Shown: positions 31,648 through 43,043, counted from the first letter of the stretch. The stretch: DNA of 64,000 nucleotides from Atopsyche davidsoni (GCA_022113835.1 JAILWY010000020.1:4836001-4900000); one strand, 5' to 3'. Translations and numbers: made by a program. The notes: a model not told the origin generated them from the letters alone.

Positions 31648-31893
31648 ATGGACGCTGAGGTAAAGCAGGAAATCCCTGACCTTGAAGACAGCGGCCTGCC
31701 CGTCATCTGCGACGAGTTCTCCTTGAAATACAAGGATGCGCCGGCCGAGAGCATCCAGGGCGGCGAGAGTGTCGGTGCGTTCTTTCACGGCGCCCTACAA
31801 CAGGATGATGTTAAAATTGAAGAATTAGATATTGAGGAAGTACTGCTGGAGCATGAAAGAGCTACTTCCTCAGCGCCTTGCGGACGTGTACAG
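31648..31893 (+). CDS. Divergent acidic first exon (82 codons)
   Basis: ATG 31648 to donor GTACAG|GTAATATC at 31893/31894. The product starts MDAEVKQEIPDLEDSGLP and ends LLEHERATSSAPCGRVQ, closer to the modules of the giant exon 4259-5446 (APAES, HERAT) than to the 69-codon type. psi-K-x-E: VKQE (5-8) and VKIE (about 55-58); the middle motif is lost. An in-frame TAA just upstream fixes the start. The next plus-strand acceptor is 36708, with exon 34001 in between, so it is a candidate alternative first exon. A decayed copy is at 58988-59163. Confidence 0.7.
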
Positions 31894-32499
31894 GTAATAT
31901 CCCGACTTCTCCAAGCAGAGACTAAATAATTAGGTCAACGGTCTTCTAATAAGATGAATTAGAATAATCACAATTCTGATGGTATTTTCGCCGTATATAT
32001 GAAGTATGATTATAAATAAAAAGGCAGGCGAAGTGTTTGCGTATTCAATTTATTCATTAACAAGATGGATTTACAATGGTTCTTGGATGGGTGTCGGAGT
32101 CTCTATGAGGCGTGATGCGCTGGGGTTATATATATTCCAAATATAGAATTGTAAATTGGTGCATGTACTCCGACAGCTACATTGCCCCCCTCTAAGTTGA
32201 TTGATAAGCAAACAGCGAAAAAAACATATATAAAATCAATTTCGAGATTATACCTCTTGATACCGAAATCAGTACCATACTGTACGGGATTTTGGAAATT
32301 CTGCCGGGACGTGTGGTCTTTAAAATTTTCGCGTTACTCAGTGATTGTACTATTGGTTTTTAATGTTTTCAGTAAAAAATGCCAGTTTGATGCGGTCTAT
32401 CGAAACTGTTATTTTTTTGTATTTTAAAAAAATTTGGGTTTCTCTCTAATATTTTGAAAGGCCCGTCATACGGAGCAACTAGAGGCGACTTGATCTCAC
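31894..32499. other. Spacer, possibly retroelement-derived
   Basis: No host gene. A block around 32020-32210 (CGAAGTGTTTGCGTATTCAA, CGACAGCTACATTGCCCCCC) has the look of an LTR with leader next to the Gypsy relic that follows, but no second copy is in the window. Confidence 0.3.
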
Positions 32500-33035
32500 G
32501 TTTTAAAAATATGTGTGAGCATTTCTTGAGTTCGCCTTATAATGCCTACGCCTACATTCTACCCTAAATATGCCTAATTTGCACACAGTGTCTTCTTTAA
32601 TGGTGGATCTTAGTCCGAGTAAGTCCGAGAGTGACTTCCATTTTCCGTTAGAATGTAGATAAAGAACGCATGACTCGGATGCATCCATCATTAGCGACAG
32701 CGGTGCGTTTGCATCAGGGTGTGACAATGAAATAGCTTTTAGTAAGCTGTCTTTACATTGTTTGAATGCCCGTGATGCAGTTTGGGTCCAAGTGAGTTAT
32801 CCAAAAGTTGCCGTCCGTGTAAATCGACAAGTAAATGATTAAGTTTCAAAAAATCTGCGCCGATTATTGATTTATTGACATCAACAATAATAAATTTATT
32901 TTTGAAAAATTTACAACCAGGCAAGCATTTACGGGCCCGATCTTTAAATCTTAAATGAAAATAGCAGATACCATTGCGTATTTGTAGAACGTTGTTGAAT
33001 TGATTAAAATCTATTTGTTTGTCACAATTACACAT
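32500..33035 (-). pseudogene. Ty3/Gypsy polyprotein relic
   Basis: Minus strand. 33035-32739 encodes a protease-to-RT junction (FIIVDVNKSIIGADFLKLNH then LLVDLHGRQLL), and 32727-32503 an RNase H-like stretch (SHPDANAPLSLMMDASES). The reverse transcriptase between them is missing and frames are broken. A related relic is at 45556-46119. Confidence 0.7.
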
Positions 33036-34000
33036 ACATTTTGTTTTTGTGTTGACGTTTCGCCGTTCGTCGACATGGCTTTTTTAAGTTGTGACACACA
33101 TTGTGCCGAGTTTTCTCTTTAAAAGTTTTCATGTTTTAGTATTTGGTTCACCATAAACTCTTGGTTAGCAAACTAGAGGATTAAGACGGCCAAGAGTAAG
33201 GCAATTGACTTTGGTGTCACGTATTATATGCTATCAGCAACCCGTACCTCTAATAAAGAATCAGTATCAGATCAATGTGAAAATACCTCGGTGCTATAGA
33301 GTGCCTCGTTGAAACCACTTTCCTTAGTACCGAGTTCCAATCTTTATACCAAGATATCAGCATAATTAGGTCTGAAGAAATGGGCTTATTGGTAATCGCA
33401 CATCCTAACTGATTATTAAATAAATAAATATTCAATATTTTTGACAGAAATTGCTATAAAAAATGTCATTATAAAATATCTCAAAGAAATAAATGGTAAT
33501 GTTTCCAGTGATTATTTATTGATTAAACTAAATTGCAATCTGGCAGTCTTTGCTTGGAGATGCCAACCTGGCATGTTGACAAAACTAGTCGCAACAATTA
33601 ATAGAAAGTAGAAACCTCAGTAAATATATTTTAAAATATATAATAGTTGAGTTCTTTTTAGGTTCTGGCATTCAAACCCATGCCCCCTGGTTATCACGAA
33701 CAGCCATCTCAGAGTTTAGAGCACCCTGGTTCCGCGGCTCAGTGAGAAGTCAAATTAATGCGGAAACGTCAAGAACAAACTTGACAGTATTAAAATGACA
33801 AATCAATCATGCAACCTAAAGAAATTAAAATAAAGCGTGCAACATGACCATAAACAACCTACGAAAGAAAAATACACTCGTACCAATATAACCAGCAGGC
33901 TTGTGTTTGTAGACGGCTAGGCGTGGTTCTGTCACTACCGGAGATGCCGCTCTGTACTTATATACGCAGTGCTTTGTATTTCTGACTAAAATTTCATAAA
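33036..34000 (+). other. Orphan family 3' flank and leader of first exon 34001
   Basis: From about 33100 the family 3' flank appears (GTGCCGAGTTTTCTC, TTTTCATGTTTTAGTA, then GTGTCACGTATTATATGC) with no finger exon before it; the Gypsy relic takes that place. The last 100 bases are the standard first-exon leader (CTCTGTACTTATATACGC). Confidence 0.55.
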
Positions 34001-34207
34001 ATGAACGCTCTTGTGAAGCAGGAAATCCCTGACCTCGAAGACGGCGGCGGGCTTGGCAGTTGTGAGGTGCTCCATGTGAAGCCCGAGGATGAGGCGTCCT
34101 TCCCCGGCGTCCCAGAATATGAGATTAAAATAGAAGACTTCGACGTTGAGAAAGCTCTGCTGGAACACAAAAGAGCTGCCTCCTCAGCATCTGCCAGACG
34201 CGAGCAG
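34001..34207 (+). CDS. Acidic first exon of gene H
   Basis: 69 codons from ATG 34001 to donor GAGCAG|GTAATATC. MNALVKQEIPDLEDGGG start; VKQE, VKPE (VLHVKPED) and IKIE motifs; ARREQ end. Phase-0 splicing to 36708 crosses a 2.5-kb intron that contains a hAT fragment in antisense. The first part of the intron (CGCATGAATATATAACC) is the gene E type and lacks the piggyBac insert. Confidence 0.75.
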
Positions 34208-34879
34208 GTAATATCCCGACTCTTGTAATCTCCCCATACTAGCCTGCCTCGCATGAATATATAACCACCACACCAAGCCTGTCAAGTACGGTCACTGGCT
34301 ATATTTATATTACTAGCTTAGTATCTTTTGTGCTCTTTTTTGATAAATATTACCTAACACTGCATATATTAAATACGCTAGGTAATAAGTAGACGGCACG
34401 AAAATAGAATTTAATGCAATATAAATATTTTAAATAAAATACAGCTTTATATCAGTTTATCTCATCTATAAGTCTCAGTTTGATAATGACAATGTGAAAG
34501 GTTGGGCGGAACCGGCTACCAATATAAATTAACATGTGGAAGAATCACATGAGTATTTTATTAAAAATATTAAAATAGAATTCTGCCAAGTACTGTCTTT
34601 CAAAAATATTGATCACAACTTAAATAACCAAAAATCACAGCTATAAGAGTTGATCTGGTTTCTTATGCGCTGAGCTGCTTGAGAGAGAAAAAATGACGGC
34701 ATATTTAAAGGCGTTACATTAATATGGACAGTAAAAAAGATACTGGAGTGCAAAAAAAAAATTCTTTAGTTACGTGTACACTCCGCTCAATGCTTTGTAC
34801 ATTACAAGATTGATTGATTAGATGTTGTTGATTTGACATGCGATTACAAGATAATATTATTAAAAACTAACCTTTTATT

Positions 34880-36665
34880 GCTATCACTATTAGCCAAAAT
34901 TCCTGATATCCTTTTCTAAACTGCACCTTCAGTTCTTTATAAGTGCTTATTTCGATCAGTTCTTCTTGTAGTATGGCTTCCGATTCTTCCATGTCACTGT
35001 ATGGATTTATAATCCAATCTGGTATTTCCATAGTCAAAACATCCTCAAACCTGATTTTGAAGTCTGTGTAAAGGACATTTAAATGTTGAACGTAGGCCGA
35101 AACGTCATCATCCTGACAGTTTATCTTTGACAAATTGGGAAACTGGAAAAACTCCCGCCTTTCAATGTTTTGCTTCATTAGGTTGATTCTGGCTAGAAAA
35201 GCTGCAATGATAGAATATGTTTTTATCAAATTGAGACTGTCACCTTGTAACTGCATGTTAACCTCAATAAATTTAGTAAACAAATCCCTTAAATAAGCAA
35301 TGTCTGGTTTCCATTTGATTAAATTTTCTTTGAAAATGGGATCCGTAGCATAAGAAATAAATCTCATCAAACATAAGCCCCTTGACAGCCTGCGTACTTC
35401 AGTGTGAAGGAGTAATCGCTGAAAATTCTCATCATTTTCATCACACAATTGCGCAAATAACCTAGAATTCAACGCGTTGCTCCGAATTTTGTTTACTGCG
35501 TTTATGACAAATTGAAGAGATTGATGCAATCTGACACTCAAATTTTTAGCAATTAAATGTTGTCGATGAATGACGCAGTGAATTGCAAACACTCGGGCAC
35601 AGTTAGTTTTAAAAAACTTATAAAACCACAATAGCACCCAACCATGGCAGGTGCTCCATCTACTGCTGCTGATATTATATTTGATAAAAGGATCGCTTTT
35701 TCTATGAAACAGTCTCTCAAGACATTGAATATTGATTCGCCTTTAGTGTCTGTTGTCAAAGTTCTCGCGAAGAGAAAAAATGAACATATGCAAGTAATAG
35801 TGCTTCATTGCCAGGTAATGTTGACTCGTAAAGTTGTATAGAGAAATGGGTCATTCGCAGATAATTACACAAGATGCTTTCAACGTCATTACTCATTTTA
35901 TCAATACGCCTTTGAACTGTGTTGTTGCTCAAAGGAATTCTATTGAGTATATCATTTGCACGTTTGTGAAGAACAGTTTTTAAAACTTCTCCAATGGCTG
36001 GCAAAATAAGTTTTTCTCCGATAGTATGCGCCTTCCCTGAAATGAGATATTGTAAGATGCCCGTAAACCATCATCATCTCTTTTTGACGCCGAAACAAAC
36101 ATTTTGTCTACAGTGGGTCTCTTTTCAAGTTTTTCCTTCAGTGTTTGAAAGTATATCAAATCTTTGCCCCTGTAAATTAATTTTTAAAAAAGCAAAACAC
36201 GACTGTAATGATTCGTCTTCTTATGTCATAAGCTCCAAAAAGGTATTTGTTCGGTGCATTATGACATTTACGAAATGTCTAAATTTTGGTGATGACCTGC
36301 TTAAATGGAATCCCCTCTCGTAGATATTTATTACACATAAACACATGCAAAAAAAGGGTTTTTCCTACTCATTTTCCCTGCCTAACACAATATCACAATC
36401 ACAGTAAACCATGTACACTACCACCTAAGTCACACATTGAAAGCCCCGAAACCTGTTAGCGAACGGATATAGCCAAACACTCCACCAAAACATTGGTTAT
36501 AAGATCTACTGTGATACAATTAATGAAAAATAAAAGAATTTTCAAAGTTTTTTTTTTTTGTACCCCAATTTAGAGTTCATGGACCCCCAATTTTATTTTT
36601 CGCTGTCATCGACCCCTTGCAGGGCGTAATCGACTCCTGGGGATCGATATTGACCACTTTGGGGA
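34880..36665 (-). pseudogene. hAT transposase pseudogene (ZBED5/GTF2IRD2-like) in gene H intron
   Basis: Minus-strand ORFs 36004-35756, 35759-35553 and 35637-34867 together read as one broken hAT transposase: ISAAVDGAPAMVG (catalytic aspartate region), VFAIHCVIHRQHLIAKNL, NENFQRLLLHTEVRRLSRG (families have VRWLS), then the helical part. Frameshifts separate the ORFs, and the C-terminal dimerisation region is absent because the homology to the family intron resumes at about 34880. The 5' end around 36590-36660 (GGGGATCGATATTGACC) is probably terminal sequence. Confidence 0.75.
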
Positions 36666-36707
36666 CCTTTGTATAAATGATTAATATGATGTAATTATCT
36701 GTTTCAG

Positions 36708-39341
36708 GTGTGTGTGCAATCGAATGCTGAAGTGAACATCCATAGTGAGGGAAGTGGAGATTTGCTGAGCACCTCGATATTCAAGAGTGTTGGAGTGTGT
36801 GCATCGTTTATAGTATTTACAGACAAGAATCTCTTTATTTGTGATCAATGTTCATATAAATGTTATAAAAAGAAGTCATTAAAAAGACACATGCTTATTC
36901 ATACTGATAGGAGGGCTTTTGCTTGTGACCAATGTTCATCTAAATTTAAAACCAAGCAATATTTAAATACACACAAGCTAATTCATACTGACGAGAAGCG
37001 TTTTGCTTGTGACCAATGTTTATATAAATGTAAGAGAGAGGGTGATTTAAGGATGCACAAGCTTATTCATACTGGCGAGAAGCCTTTTGTTTGTGACCAA
37101 TGTTCATATAAATGTAACAATAAGGGTCGTTTGATGAGGCACAAGCTTATTCATACTGATGAGAAGCCTTTTACTTGTGACCAATGCTCATATAAATGTA
37201 AGAGAGAGGGTGATTTAAGGATGCACAAGCTTATTCATTCAGGCGAGAAGCCTTTTGCTTGTGACCAATGTTCATTCAAATCTAATTCTAAGCCTAATTT
37301 GAGGAGGCACAAGGCTATTCATGCTGGTGAGAAGCCTTTTGCTTGTGACCAATGTTCATTTAAATGTAGCTTTAACAATAATTTGATGAGGCACAAGCTA
37401 ATTCATTCTGACGAGAAGCGTTTTGCTTGTGACCAATGTGCATTTAAATGTAATAGAAATGGTGATTTAAAGAAGCACAATCTTATTCATACTGGCGAGA
37501 AGCCTTGTGCTTGTGACCAATGTTTATATAAATGTAAGAGAGAGGGTGATTTAAGGATGCACAATCTTATTCATACCTGGGTGAAACCTTTTGCTTGTGA
37601 CCAATGTTCATTTAAATGTAAAACTAAAGGAAGTTTGATGGCACACATGCTTATTCATAGTAGCAAGAAGCCTTTTGCTTGTGACCAATGTTTATATAAA
37701 TGTAAGAGAGAGGGTGATTTAAGGATGCACAAGCTTATTCATACTGGCGAGAAGCCTTTTGCTTGTGACCAATGTTCATATAAATGTAACAATAAGGATC
37801 GTTTGATGAGGCACAAGCTTATTCATACTGATGAGAAGCCTTTTACTTGTGACCAATGCTCATCTAAATTTAAAACCAAGCAACATTTAAAGACACACAA
37901 GCTTATTCATACTGACGAGAAGCGTTTTGCTTGTGACCAATGTTTATATAAATGTAAAAGAGAGGGTGAATTAAGGAGACACAAGCTTATTCATACTGGC
38001 GAGAAGCCTTTTGACCAATGTTTATTCAAATGTTACACTAAGAGTCGTCTAATGACCCACAAGCTAATTCATACTGACGAGAAGCGTTTTGCTTGTGACC
38101 AATGTTTATATAAATGTAAGAGAGAGGGTGATTTAAGGATGCACAAGCTTATTCATACTGGCGAGAAGCCTTTTGTTTGTGACCAATGTTCATATAAATG
38201 TAACAATAAGGGTCGTTTGATGAGGCACAAGCTTATTCATACTGATGAGAAGCCTTTTATTTGTGACCAATGCTCATATAAATGTAAGAGAGAGGGTGAT
38301 TTAAGGATGCACAAGCTTATTCATTCAGGCGAGAAGCCTTTTGTTTGTGACCAATGTTCTTTCAAATGTAAATCTAAGGGTAAATTGAATATGCACAAGC
38401 TTATTCATACAGGCGAGAAGCCTTTTGCTTGTGACCAATGTTCATATAAATGTAACAATAAGGGTCGTTTGATGAGGCACAAGCTTATTCATACTGATGA
38501 GAAGCCTTTTACTTGTGACCAATGCTCATCTAAATTTAAAACCAAGCAACATTTAAAGACACACAAGCTAATTCATACTGACGAGAAGCCTTTTGTTTGT
38601 GACCAATGTTCTTTCAAATGTGAATCGAAGGGTAAATTGAATATGCACAAGCTTATTCATACAGGCGAGAAGCCTTTTGCTTGTGGCCAATGTTTATATA
38701 AATGTAAGAGAGAGGGTGATTTAAGGATGCACAATCTTATTCATACCTGGGTGAAACCTTTTGCTTGTGACCAATGTTCATTTAAATGTAAAACTAAAGG
38801 AAGTTTGATGGCACACATGCTTATTCATAGTAGCAAGAAGCCTTTTGCTTGTGACCAATGTTTATTCAAATGTAAGAGAAAGGGTGATTTAAAGAAGCAC
38901 AAACTTATTCATACTGGCGAGAAGCTTTTTGCTTGTGACCAATGTTTATTCAAATGTAAAACTATTAGTCATTTAATGACCCACAAGCTTATTCATACTG
39001 ACGAGAAGCCTTTTGCTTGTGACCAATGTTCATTTAAATGTAAATCTAAAGGAAGTTTGATGGCACACATGCTTATTCATAGTAGCAAGAAGCCTTTTGC
39101 TTGTGACCAATGTTCATTCAAATGTAAGAGAAAGAGTGATATAAAGAAGCACTATCATATTCATACTGGTGAGAAATCTTTTGCTTGTTGTAAATGTTCA
39201 TATAAAACTATGAGAAAAGCTCTTTTAAAGTCTCACATGCTCAAGCACTTAAGCGAGAAGAGTTTTTTTTGTAACAAGTGCTCTGGCACATGCAGGCTGA
39301 AAACTGAGTTCAAATGCCTCGTTCTCATCTGTGCTAAGTAA
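36708..39341 (+). CDS. 29-finger C2H2 zinc-finger exon of gene H
   Basis: Acceptor ATCTGTTTCAG|GTG at 36707/36708. 877 residues: VCVQSNAEVNIHSEGSGDLL leader, 29 C2H2 units at a 28-residue period, then the CNKCSGTC...LVLICAK tail. Block duplication is plain: fingers 3-5 recur as 16-18, 9-10 as 23-24 and 12-13 as 20-21. Finger 15 lacks its first cysteine (KPFDQC instead of KPFACDQC, a six-base loss), so it probably does not bind zinc. It is the longest array here and fully open, which suggests it is maintained. Probable nuclear DNA-binding protein with first exon 34001-34207, or 31648-31893 as alternative. Confidence 0.85.
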   Translation: MCVQSNAEVNIHSEGSGDLLSTSIFKSVGVCASFIVFTDKNLFICDQCSYKCYKKKSLKRHMLIHTDRRAFACDQCSSKFKTKQYLNTHKLIHTDEKRFACDQCLYKCKREGDLRMHKLIHTGEKPFVCDQCSYKCNNKGRLMRHKLIHTDEKPFTCDQCSYKCKREGDLRMHKLIHSGEKPFACDQCSFKSNSKPNLRRHKAIHAGEKPFACDQCSFKCSFNNNLMRHKLIHSDEKRFACDQCAFKCNRNGDLKKHNLIHTGEKPCACDQCLYKCKREGDLRMHNLIHTWVKPFACDQCSFKCKTKGSLMAHMLIHSSKKPFACDQCLYKCKREGDLRMHKLIHTGEKPFACDQCSYKCNNKDRLMRHKLIHTDEKPFTCDQCSSKFKTKQHLKTHKLIHTDEKRFACDQCLYKCKREGELRRHKLIHTGEKPFDQCLFKCYTKSRLMTHKLIHTDEKRFACDQCLYKCKREGDLRMHKLIHTGEKPFVCDQCSYKCNNKGRLMRHKLIHTDEKPFICDQCSYKCKREGDLRMHKLIHSGEKPFVCDQCSFKCKSKGKLNMHKLIHTGEKPFACDQCSYKCNNKGRLMRHKLIHTDEKPFTCDQCSSKFKTKQHLKTHKLIHTDEKPFVCDQCSFKCESKGKLNMHKLIHTGEKPFACGQCLYKCKREGDLRMHNLIHTWVKPFACDQCSFKCKTKGSLMAHMLIHSSKKPFACDQCLFKCKRKGDLKKHKLIHTGEKLFACDQCLFKCKTISHLMTHKLIHTDEKPFACDQCSFKCKSKGSLMAHMLIHSSKKPFACDQCSFKCKRKSDIKKHYHIHTGEKSFACCKCSYKTMRKALLKSHMLKHLSEKSFFCNKCSGTCRLKTEFKCLVLICAK

Positions 39342-41117
39342 TTTTTTGATTTATGAACTTTCAGATGACATTAAAGAACATTACTTAACATTGCGCCGAG
39401 TTTTCTTTTCAAAAGATTTCATGTTTTAGTAGTTGCTCGTGAGAATTTTACTTATGAGAATCATTTCGCTAGACACCCGGGAGGGAAAGTGTTGAACATT
39501 GAATCATGGTGCCTGGACCAAACGGTGACAGAAAACCATAGGCAGCTGTTTGGATAATAAAATTTATCTATTGTAATATCGTTGGAAATGTTCATGACTG
39601 AAAAATATCCTCAGCAGGTCGGTGAAATACCTTGGTTTCGCTCTTGTCATAAATTTAGACACTGCAGCACAACATCGCCATCAACTGCTAGTAGCAGATA
39701 ATACGGACATATTCCAGCTTCCACCACAAGGGTGCGGAGTGAAGCTGGCAGAAGAGTGAAACGGACAGAAGAAAGGCAGAATTAGCCAAAATAATGGCTG
39801 GACTGGGCCTGGTGATCAGCAATGCAGGAGACGGCAGCACGTTTCAAATAGCAACAGCATCGACGCACATGCACTCTGAGGCAGGAATGTGCAGATAAAC
39901 GGGTCTCTCTGTGACCATCTCAACACCAACTACACTTTCTGTAATAATCAACCTTTACTTCTAATAAGTAAAGAACATCTGTTGGCACTCGTCGATTAAA
40001 CATACATTAAAAATATTAAATCAATGGTGGAGATGGTGAAATAATCTGGTGTTTTTAAGATTTACAGCTATAGTTTATAGCAAGTCCATATGGCCATGGA
40101 TATTTGTATGTTTCAAAAAGGTTTTGTTCAAAAGTGAATTATGGGACATTTTTTGGCCTATAGAATCAATAATATTTATGACCGAGAAAAGAAAGTTAGA
40201 ACATAAGCATTGAATAAGAATTGGCTATTTTTACTATAGATTTCAACTTTATTGAGAAGGATTAAGAATAACATGTGAAAGGGATGCTCCTTTAGAACAA
40301 GCATATTATTTTTTAATGTGTCGCGAGTTGAATGGTGAAACTCCGACCCCTAGTTAATTGTAAAATATTATTTGGAAGAACTTGTAGATCTCTCGGGGTA
40401 AATTTGTTGCACAATTGTGGCAATCACAAATGTTAATTCCGAAAGTTAAGGTCACGTAAATAAATGTAAAAGTTTTAAATTACCGATCCCTGTGTCGGTT
40501 CATAAGTGAAAACAAGCATCTTATAATAAAAGACATGTTTGAAATTTGTAAAAGAAGTTTAAATAAAAGTTTGCAAATAAAAAGTGTTTTAAATGTTCCT
40601 ATATGGTCACTCTCCGAGACCGCGACATCCGTATACCTGTCGCGAATCTCTGCAGAAGAACAATCATACCGACCACCGTCAGTCGGTGCGAGTCGAGTCG
40701 ATATAACTCGTCACGATTGCAGAAATAAAGAATTACAGTCCACTCAAGGTTTTTGATTTATTTTAAACATATTTTTATAAAACAGACTTTCGGCTTTAAC
40801 GGACAATCCCTCCCCCAAATCGGTCCGCGTCTATCTCTAATTTACTGAATCAGCATTCAAAGCCAGCTGTTGGTTTTCTTATTTCCTTTGCTTATTTGAT
40901 ATAATTGTTACATTTTGATTTGATACATGATTTATTTGTGTAAAAATTTCTTCTGATATACTTTGATGTGATTAAATGTATCAATTATAATGTTTTTTAA
41001 AAAACACTGTTTTTATTATTTTGTTGAGGGACTAGGCATTAGTTTGGTGAAGATCCATATTCATAATAAATAAGACAACTTTTTAAATGCTTAACGTAAG
41101 TTTTATTTAATTTATCG
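39342..41117. other. Downstream flank of gene H and LTR-like sequence
   Basis: 39342-39960 is the family 3' flank (shared with 17015 onward). 40300-40800 looks LTR-like: AATAAA-type signals, a GC-rich block with GCGAGTCGAGTCGATATAAC and AATAAAGAATTACAG. The small ORF 40535-40756 lies in it and I do not believe it is a gene. Borders and family unresolved. Confidence 0.35.
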
Positions 41118-41155
41118 CATGACTAGTTTTGACCATTCGCCTGGTCATCATCAGA
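41118..41155 (-). ncRNA. Hammerhead-ribozyme-like motif (Penelope-type)
   Basis: On the minus strand: CTGATGA, then stem TGACCA-GGCGAA-TGGTCA, then AAAACTAGTC. The conserved CUGAUGA is intact, helix II is a perfect 6-bp hairpin, and ACTAGT is a palindrome as in the minimal helix III of Penelope-type hammerheads, followed by the GUC cleavage triplet. The conserved GAAA is AAAA here, so activity is doubtful. No transposase ORF next to it. Confidence 0.45.
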
Positions 41156-41800
41156 TGTAAAATTAAACTAACAAAATATACAACGACAAACATTTAAATA
41201 CAACTAACAGAGTAATGGTAACAATATTTTTTTTTATACACTGAATGTATTTAGATATAAATAAAAAATAAAAAACACAAACGTCAAACACTTAATGTCA
41301 TAAAAGAGAAATTTTCCAATTTGAGAAACCCAGCACAAAAAGTTTTTGGTTCAACTAACCCCTGCAAATAGTTTCATTCGAAAATGAAAGAGATCAGTCT
41401 GCAAAAGCTAAGTGAAGGAGCGGAGAAACAAATATCGCCCTAGTAAAATAAATATTTTTTAAATAATTTAATTTTTTTTTTTCATATGTTTAATTTTTAG
41501 TGTTATATATTTCATTATAATGTACACTTAGTATCATTATTATAAAATAATCAATGTTTACATGTAAGAATAATAATAAACACAATATTTATTAACTCAT
41601 GTTTCAATTTTTCACTCCAAATAAACGTCTATATTGTATCTAAATCTAATATGGGGATATATAATTATATATGAGGTCTGCGGAGATATGATGCATTCCA
41701 AAGTGGCCCGCAGAATCATTTGGGTTGGCGACCCCTGGTCCAGAGTGTGCTTTTTGTAAGTCCTTTAATTTCATCTGAAAATACATACATCACGAATACT
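41156..41800. other. Repeat-rich spacer with hAT terminus
   Basis: Contains the repeat shared with 19860-20000 (about 41290-41410), AT-rich sequence, and a hAT-like right terminus GGTTGGCGACCCCTG ending at about 41739, next to GTCCAGAG. The matching left terminus was not found. Confidence 0.4.
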
Positions 41801-43006
41801 TCACTCAGCGCAGATAAGAACGAGGCATTTGAACTCAGTTCTCAGCTTGCATGTGCCAGAGCACTTGTTACAAACAAAACTCTTCTTGCTCAAGTGCCTG
41901 ACCATGTGCGTCTTTAAACAAGCCTTTCTGTTAGCTTTATATGAACATTGACCACAAGCAAAAGGCTTCTCGCCACTATGAATAACCTTGTGCCTCCTCA
42001 AACTCCTCGGAGCTTTACATTTAAAAGAACATTGATTACAAGCAAAAGGTTTCTCGTCAGTATGAATTAACTTGTGTTCCATTAAACTTTGCTTGGTTTT
42101 TAATTTAGATGAACATTGGTCACAAGCAAAAGGCTTCTCGCCAGTATGAATAAGCTTGTGAATCCTTAAATCACCCTCTCTCTTACATTTATGTAAACAT
42201 TGGTCACAAGCAAAATGCTTCTCGTCAGAATGATTAAGCTTGTGGATATTTAAATAACCCTTTCTCTTACATTTGAAAAAACATTGGTTACAAGCAAAAG
42301 GCTTTTTGCCACTATGAATTAGATTGTGAAGCTTTAATTCACGGTTTCTCTTACATTTAAAAGAACATTGATTACAAGCAAAAGGCTTCTCGTCAGTATG
42401 AATTAACTTGTGTTTCTTTAAACTTTGCTTGGTTTTAAATTTAGATGAACATTGTTCACAAGCAAAAGGCTTCTCGCCACTATGAATTGGATTGTGAAGC
42501 TTTAATTCACCCTTTCTCTTACATTTGAAAGAACATTGGTCACAAGCAAAAGTCTTCTCGTCAGTATGAATTAACTTGTGTTTCTTTAAACATTGCTTGG
42601 TTTTAAATTTAGATGAACATTGTTCACAAGCAAAAGGCTTCTCGCCACTATGAATTGGATTGTGAAGCTTTAATTCACCCTTTCTCTTACATTTGAAAGA
42701 ACATTGGTCACAAGTAAAAGGCTTCTCGTCAGTATGAATAAATTTGTGGATCCTTAAATCACCCTCTCTCTTACTTTTATATAAACATTGATCACAAGCA
42801 AAAGGCCTCAAATCAGAATGAATACGCATGTGCACTTTTAATGACCTCTTTTTATAACATTTATATGAACATTGATCACAAATAAAGAGCTTCTTGTCCG
42901 TAAATGCTAGAAACGGTTCACACTCTCCAACACTCTTGAATATCGAGGTGCTCAGCAAATCTCCACTTCCCTCACTATGAATGTTCACTTCAGCATGCAC
43001 ACACAC
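41801..43006 (-). CDS. C2H2 zinc-finger exon of gene I (minus strand, full-length tail)
   Basis: 401 residues. Acceptor CTGTTTCAG above 43006. The leader is VCVHAEVNIHSEGSGDLL, two residues shorter than usual (QS missing, a six-base loss). Twelve C2H2 fingers follow; fingers 3-4 (KRKGELKLH, KTKQCLKKH) are duplicated as 5-6. Finger 12 (CGQCSYKANRKACLKTHMVR) is the unit that is degenerate in most paralogues, and here it keeps both histidines. It ends CNKCSGTCKLRTEFKCLVLI then CAE and TGA. First exon 45028-45234; the intron carries a hAT. Probable DNA-binding protein. Confidence 0.85.
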   Translation of the reverse strand: MCVHAEVNIHSEGSGDLLSTSIFKSVGECEPFLAFTDKKLFICDQCSYKCYKKRSLKVHMRIHSDLRPFACDQCLYKSKREGDLRIHKFIHTDEKPFTCDQCSFKCKRKGELKLHNPIHSGEKPFACEQCSSKFKTKQCLKKHKLIHTDEKTFACDQCSFKCKRKGELKLHNPIHSGEKPFACEQCSSKFKTKQSLKKHKLIHTDEKPFACNQCSFKCKRNRELKLHNLIHSGKKPFACNQCFFKCKRKGYLNIHKLNHSDEKHFACDQCLHKCKREGDLRIHKLIHTGEKPFACDQCSSKLKTKQSLMEHKLIHTDEKPFACNQCSFKCKAPRSLRRHKVIHSGEKPFACGQCSYKANRKACLKTHMVRHLSKKSFVCNKCSGTCKLRTEFKCLVLICAE

Positions 43007-43043
43007 CTGAAACAGATAATTACATTATATTAATCATTTATAC

